Shown here: piece by piece, positions 37,790-42,159 of the stretch
Layout of the letters: every line of letters begins with the position of its first letter
Position numbering within the stretch: the stretch's first letter is position 1
Source of the DNA: CAYTIB01 sp964437725
GTDB taxonomy: Bacteria; UBA8248; JACPRG01; G963555815
Assembly (NCBI GenBank): GCA_964437725.1
Contig: CAYTIB010000024.1
Span: 1-42,159 of the forward strand
DNA: 42,159 bases
Direction of reading: 5' to 3'
Notes under the pieces: model-generated
The model's database searches: none
What the model was told of the DNA's origin: nothing
The model's input: only the letters and a program-made list of their open reading frames with translations
Position numbers and translations under genes: made by a program

Positions 37790-40054
37790 CTATGAAGATT
37801 GGGAGGAGTTTTTTAGTCCGAGATACACGTTTTCTGAGGTGATAGGCGTTTTCTTTATTCTGACGCCCGTTGCGTGTTGGACAGCGTTGGCGACTGCTGC
37901 TGCCACGCCCACCAAGGCCATTTCGCCTAGACCTTTGGCGCCGAATGGTCCGTAGGGGTCGTTGGATTCAACCAGAATTGGTTGGACGGGAGGCATGTCA
38001 ATGGAAGCCGGCATCTTGTAATCAACTAAAGTAGAATTTGTTGGATGTCCATTTTCCCATGTGCACTCCTCGGACAAGGCGAAACCAAGACCCATCTGGG
38101 CACTCCCTTCGATTTGCCCTTCTGCACCTTTAGGATTGATGGCCTTGCCCAGATCGACGGCGGAAACTAGGTTTTCCACTTCCACTGTACCTGTCTCTGC
38201 GTTAACAGAAACCTCTACAAACTTGGCGGTGAATGACCATGCCTGTGAGTAGTTCCCTCGACCGGTTTCCTCGTCGATCACTTCTGAGATAGCGTCGTAC
38301 TGAGCCTTGGTAATGACTTCCTGTCCACCCCGCTGCGTGATGGCTAGCATGATCGCATCGGCCATGTTCACACTCTTCTCGGGAGCGCCTTGAACTAATA
38401 CTCGCTTGTCCCGAAAAATAAGATCTTTGGAGTTAACTTCCAGTTTTTCTGCGATGGCATCCGCCAGAATTTTCTGCATCTCTTCTGCAGCCATCTGAGT
38501 TGCCTTGCCAGCCATGGTTGTAACGCGACTTCCCCAGATACCGAGGCAGAAGGGCGTTGTTTCTGTGTCACCACGGATGATTTCAATTTCTTCAGGGGGG
38601 ATACCCAAAATCTCTGCTGCAATTTGTCCTAGTAGGGTGTCCGATCCTGTTCCCATCTCTGAGGTCCCTGCGATTAGAATGAGACTCCCGTCTAGGTTCA
38701 TTTTCATTGTTACGGCCGAGCAATCCAGGGGGGTTTCCCGACTGCTTGTGAAATGAACACCGCAGGCCAAACCAATCCCCCGGTAGGCCGTGGAGTTTGC
38801 TCGTTTCTCTACCCAGCCAAATTCTTCTGCTGCCTTCTTGATACATTCTTTTAACCCACAACTCTTAAGCAAGGCTCCGGACGCGGTTTCGTCCCCGGTT
38901 TCAACGGCGTTTTGAAGGCGGAGCTCCACCGGGTCTATTCCCAACTCGGTGGCCAGTAGGTCCATCTGTTGTTCCTGTGCGAAGGTGATTTGGGGGTTCC
39001 CGAATCCACGCATTGCTCCGCTGGGTGGGTGATTGGTGTACACAAGATAACTCTCGGCCAAATAATTAGGGATGCGATAAAGTGAACCACCTAGCGTTGA
39101 AGCTGCCCGCGAAATGGCGGTTCCCAGGCTGGTGTACGCACCGTTGTCAAGCAGGATTCTGTAGTGAACGGCAGTGAGAGAGCCATCCTTGCGAGCTCCG
39201 TGCCGGGCGTTAATTGTAAAAGGATGGCGTAGTCGCGTAGCAAATTCATCCTCCCTTGCATGAGTGATTTTCACGGGCAGTCCAGTCTTCATTGAAAGGA
39301 GTGTGGCACCTGCATCCAACGCCATTGGCTCCTCTTTACTTCCGAAGGCTCCCCCTACGAACGAACTTATGACACGGATCTTGCTTTGTGGAATACCCAG
39401 GGCTTGGGAAAGTAGGGCTCGCTCGTTGTACACTGACTGGGAGGATTTTTCGACGGTGAGTTTGCCCCCCATCTCATAGGTGGCAAGAGAGGATCGGGTT
39501 TCCAACGCTACGTGGGCGACCCTGCCTGTCACATAGCGGTTTTCCACTATAATGTCGGCTTCCTGAAAGCCTTTTTCTACAGCACCGAATGTCACGCAGA
39601 ACTCGTCTGCCAGGTTTTTGCGGTCCTCATGAACGCGGGGAGCATCACCGGTCATCGCGAATTCCGGATCAAACACAGCGGGCAACTCCTCGTATTCCAC
39701 CTGAATCAGGGAAAGTGCTTCTTCCGCAACATCTTCGGATGTAGCTGCAACCGCCGCAACGCCCTCGCCGACATAACGAACATAATCAACCGCAAGCAAG
39801 GGCTCATCTTCAATGAACATCCCTACAGGACATAGGAGTTCATCGCCTGTAACAATGGACTTCACCCCTTTCAAATTCTCTGCCTCGGAGGTTTCGATGT
39901 TCAGAATTCGGGCATGCGGGTGCGGGCTTCGCAGGATGCAGCCGATCAGCATATCGTTTTTGTAATGGTCGGACCCATATTTAGCACGTCCGGTAACTTT
40001 TAACTGGGCATCCGACCGTGCAATAGACTTTCCTACATAGGCTGCTTTAGGCAT
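37790..40054 (-). CDS. Xanthine dehydrogenase-family molybdopterin-binding subunit
   Basis: A complete 754-residue large subunit of a molybdenum hydroxylase, inserting oxygen from water into an N-heterocycle or aldehyde. It shows YVGKSIARSDAQLKVTG at the N terminus, VGGAFGSKEE at the start of the cofactor domain, GAMRGFGNPQ, the GTSEMGTGSDTLLGQIAAE segment, and the catalytic Glu711 in GAKGLGEMALVG. ATG 40060 is possible, but AAAGGA is better spaced for ATG 40054. It is downstream of a second large subunit on the same strand. The FAD and 2Fe-2S subunits normally encoded next door are not within the window. Confidence 0.93.
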   Translation of the reverse strand: MPKAAYVGKSIARSDAQLKVTGRAKYGSDHYKNDMLIGCILRSPHPHARILNIETSEAENLKGVKSIVTGDELLCPVGMFIEDEPLLAVDYVRYVGEGVAAVAATSEDVAEEALSLIQVEYEELPAVFDPEFAMTGDAPRVHEDRKNLADEFCVTFGAVEKGFQEADIIVENRYVTGRVAHVALETRSSLATYEMGGKLTVEKSSQSVYNERALLSQALGIPQSKIRVISSFVGGAFGSKEEPMALDAGATLLSMKTGLPVKITHAREDEFATRLRHPFTINARHGARKDGSLTAVHYRILLDNGAYTSLGTAISRAASTLGGSLYRIPNYLAESYLVYTNHPPSGAMRGFGNPQITFAQEQQMDLLATELGIDPVELRLQNAVETGDETASGALLKSCGLKECIKKAAEEFGWVEKRANSTAYRGIGLACGVHFTSSRETPLDCSAVTMKMNLDGSLILIAGTSEMGTGSDTLLGQIAAEILGIPPEEIEIIRGDTETTPFCLGIWGSRVTTMAGKATQMAAEEMQKILADAIAEKLEVNSKDLIFRDKRVLVQGAPEKSVNMADAIMLAITQRGGQEVITKAQYDAISEVIDEETGRGNYSQAWSFTAKFVEVSVNAETGTVEVENLVSAVDLGKAINPKGAEGQIEGSAQMGLGFALSEECTWENGHPTNSTLVDYKMPASIDMPPVQPILVESNDPYGPFGAKGLGEMALVGVAAAVANAVQHATGVRIKKTPITSENVYLGLKNSSQSS

Positions 40055-40164
40055 AAACATTTCCTTTGTGTATTTGAACCACCCTTTTACCCGTCTATTT
40101 TCAGTTTACTCCCTTTTAGATCTTCAGGGATTGGAAGTGGAGGCTCAATTCTAGATTTATTGTT

Positions 40165-42159
40165 TTATGGAGTGCCCCTAATTGATTCGGACTGGGAGTC
40201 TTTAGCTTTTCGAATCAAGGCGTAAAGTCGTGCCGGAGTTACCGGTGATTCGTTGATTTTCACTCCCAGAGGCTGAAGGGCATCTTCGATAGCCGAGATA
40301 ACTGCTGCCAATGACGCAATCGTACCGCTCTCTCCCGCACCTTTAACACCGACGAGATTGTGTGGGCAAGGAGTTTCCAGATGGATGGTTTCCACATCAG
40401 GAGAGTCCGTTGCTAACGGAAGGAGATAATCTAAAAAACTGGCAGCTAGTGGCTGACCATTCTTGTCAAAGACCACCTCTTCGATAAAGGCATCCCCAAT
40501 TCCGTGGATGGTGCCTCCACGAATTTGGCCATTGAACAGAAGGGGGTTAATGATCTTTCCACAATCATGCCCAGCTACATACTGCAAAACCTTCACAAAT
40601 CCTGTCTCTGGGTCGACTTCAACTACTGCAATGTGTGCTCCGGCTGAGTAAGCAGCTTTTTCTGGTGTGAAATACTCCTCGGCTTCCAGTCCCGGTTTCA
40701 TCCCGGGTGGCAGAGTGATCCCGGGTGACGCACCTAGCGAAAAGCGTGCCAGTTCACCCAGACCAACAGATCGATTTGGTGATCCCTTGACGAACACACG
40801 ACCTTCGCCAATCGTTAGATCTCCCAACTCGGCTTCAAAGTACTCGGTAGCGAGAGCCAGGGCCTTTGTTTGCAATGTTTCTGCTGCCTGCACAATAGCG
40901 GAACAAGCTGTAACTGAGCTCCGACTGGCAAGAGTACCGACGCCATATGTAATATGACGTGTGTCCCCTTCAATCACGGTAACATCATCAGGAGAAATTC
41001 CGAGTGTGTCTGCAGCTACTTGGGAAAATATTGTTTCGTGACCTTGTCCTTGAGAGCAGGCTCCGGTTGAAACGATCACCCGGCCGTCGGCTTCAACGCG
41101 AATCCGAGCCCCTTCGAATGGACCGGCGCCGGTTTCTTCTACATTAAAGGAAATCCCTACACCGGTTAGGGTTTTGGACTGATTATCTGTACCGCTCGAT
41201 GGTTTGATAATCAGAGACTCGTAGTTGATTTTTTCCATGACCATGCGAAGAAGTTCCGGATAATTTCCGCTGTCGTAGGTCATCACGCCTTCGCGGGTGG
41301 GAAGACCAACCTCGTAGGGAAATTCATCAGGTTGTACAAAATTCTGTAATCGAACGCTTGCCCTATCGAGACCTAATGTTCGTGCAATATGATCCACAAC
41401 CCGCTCAATAACAAATGTGGCTTGCGGACGGCCTGCACCCCGCACTGGAGCTACGGCAACGCGGTGGGTATAAGCAACCTTCATCACAGCAGAAAAATGC
41501 TTGATTCTATAGGGTCCTGGTATAGCCATAAGTGTGAGAATGGGTGTGACTATGCCCCAAGCCGGATATGCTCCTAAGTCTACGACGGCTTCATCCTTGA
41601 GCGAGAGGATATTTCCCTCATCGTCGAACCCCACGGTTACCTGATGAATTTGTTCCCGCTCTTGCACACCGGTTTGAATGTACTCTATCCGGTCTTCGAT
41701 CCACTTTATCGGTTGCTTCAATTTTATGGCCAGCCATGGAATCATGAATTCCTCTGGATAGACTGTCGCCTTTGGCCCGAATCCACCTCCAACGTCTGTG
41801 GCGATAACATCAATTGATTCCGGTCTTCGCTTAAGAAGGAAGGCCAGTTTTTCTCGGACAAAATGTGGAATCTGTGTTGAGGAGTGAACGATTAGCTTGT
41901 CGTAGAGCGAATCATACTGAGCGAGAACACCTCGACACTCCATCGAGCCTCCACCCCCTCGCTGGATCTCCAGACGCAGGGATTCCACATTTGGTGCCTC
42001 AGATAAGGCCCTCTCCACATCGCCGATTTTAGCTTCCAATTGGATGGCCAGGTTATTACCGAGTTCGTCGTGGACTAACGGTGCACCTGTTTCTAGGGCT
42101 TGAATCGGGTGGTGGGCTACTGGGAGAATCTCATATTCGACCTGGATCGCTTCCAGTGC
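40165..42159 (-). CDS. Xanthine dehydrogenase-family molybdopterin-binding subunit, 5' end beyond window
   Basis: The C-terminal 664 residues of another molybdenum hydroxylase large subunit. The frame is open to the last base of the window (ALEAIQVEYEILPVA at the edge), so the internal Met at 42039 is not the start. It has VGGGFGPKATVYPEE, PVRGAGRPQATFVIERV (a variant of the form II CoxL motif AYRGAGR), GACSQGQGHETIFSQVAAD, and GVKGAGESGTIASL with the catalytic Glu 55 residues from the C terminus. It is not a form I CO dehydrogenase, which would carry AYxCSFR. It is probably co-transcribed with the gene at 37790; the FAD and iron-sulphur subunits may lie beyond 42159. Confidence 0.93.
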   Translation of the reverse strand, partial: ALEAIQVEYEILPVAHHPIQALETGAPLVHDELGNNLAIQLEAKIGDVERALSEAPNVESLRLEIQRGGGGSMECRGVLAQYDSLYDKLIVHSSTQIPHFVREKLAFLLKRRPESIDVIATDVGGGFGPKATVYPEEFMIPWLAIKLKQPIKWIEDRIEYIQTGVQEREQIHQVTVGFDDEGNILSLKDEAVVDLGAYPAWGIVTPILTLMAIPGPYRIKHFSAVMKVAYTHRVAVAPVRGAGRPQATFVIERVVDHIARTLGLDRASVRLQNFVQPDEFPYEVGLPTREGVMTYDSGNYPELLRMVMEKINYESLIIKPSSGTDNQSKTLTGVGISFNVEETGAGPFEGARIRVEADGRVIVSTGACSQGQGHETIFSQVAADTLGISPDDVTVIEGDTRHITYGVGTLASRSSVTACSAIVQAAETLQTKALALATEYFEAELGDLTIGEGRVFVKGSPNRSVGLGELARFSLGASPGITLPPGMKPGLEAEEYFTPEKAAYSAGAHIAVVEVDPETGFVKVLQYVAGHDCGKIINPLLFNGQIRGGTIHGIGDAFIEEVVFDKNGQPLAASFLDYLLPLATDSPDVETIHLETPCPHNLVGVKGAGESGTIASLAAVISAIEDALQPLGVKINESPVTPARLYALIRKAKDSQSESIRGTP

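Noticed and set aside
40165..42159. Carbon monoxide dehydrogenase large subunit (CoxL form I)
   Set aside because: The form I motif AYxCSFR is absent; a form II-like RGAGR motif is present.
1..42159. tRNA, rRNA or CRISPR arrays
   Set aside because: No tRNA-like cloverleaf, ribosomal sequence or regularly spaced repeats were seen on reading; a covariance-model scan was not possible.

Overview
The window reads as one continuous stretch of a bacterial chromosome, or a metagenome-derived contig, from an aerobic heterotroph with a large repertoire for oxidising small organic and aromatic or N-heterocyclic compounds. It is densely coded, uses ATG, GTG and TTG starts with clear Shine-Dalgarno sites, and has moderate GC except for one AT-rich island. 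The gene mix (three luciferase-like monooxygenases, two PPOX split-barrel proteins of the F420-binding type, three xanthine-dehydrogenase-type large subunits, hydantoinase A/B, SDRs, RidA proteins and an orphan NMT1-type binding protein) resembles uncultivated marine or soil lineages rich in paralogous oxidoreductases, such as SAR202 Chloroflexota or Tectomicrobia-like bacteria. That taxonomic guess is low-confidence inference. I saw no rRNA, tRNA, CRISPR array, transposase or phage gene.

Layout. 1-814: 5' part of a molybdenum hydroxylase large subunit (minus strand), interrupted by an in-frame stop exactly at the conserved Lys after GGGFGG. 1107-4366: hydroxycinnamoyl-CoA hydratase/lyase-like crotonase, luciferase-like oxidoreductase (minus), acyl-CoA dehydrogenase. 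4666-9365: minus-strand operon hyuA-hyuB-DUF6282 hydrolase. 9534-24164: about 14.6 kb entirely on the plus strand, with luciferase-like enzyme, ADP-forming acyl-CoA synthetase, D-glutamate cyclase-family protein, a 28-codon leader ORF, unknown 97-aa protein, cupin, Rieske oxygenase, second-type luciferase-like enzyme, SDR, alpha/beta hydrolase, atypical SDR, ThDP enzyme, periplasmic binding protein and a NicC/salicylate-hydroxylase-like flavoprotein. 24171-32352: PPOX, macrodomain, RidA, M20 peptidase, two zinc alcohol dehydrogenases, a membrane protein, DUF3891 and a second PPOX. 32351-35160: AT-rich island with an FkbM methyltransferase, a PQQ-type sugar dehydrogenase and an unusual non-coding stretch. 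35170-42159: aldo/keto reductase, N-carbamoyl-D-amino-acid-hydrolase homologue, second RidA, and two more molybdenum-hydroxylase large subunits, the last cut by the window end.

How it may work together (inference). Mo-hydroxylases add oxygen to N-heterocycles; the NicC-like flavoprotein, Rieske oxygenase and luciferase-like enzymes could hydroxylate or open rings; hydantoinase A/B, carbamoylase, M20, DUF6282 and RidA proteins could clear C-N bonds and reactive enamines; SDRs, ADHs and the AKR interconvert alcohols and carbonyls; the ThDP enzyme could cleave a 2-oxo acid; the ADP-forming synthetase, acyl-CoA dehydrogenase and crotonase would pass products into CoA-linked oxidation. The binding protein would supply substrate, but no permease or ATPase is present. 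The long plus-strand run is the best candidate for an undescribed catabolic pathway.
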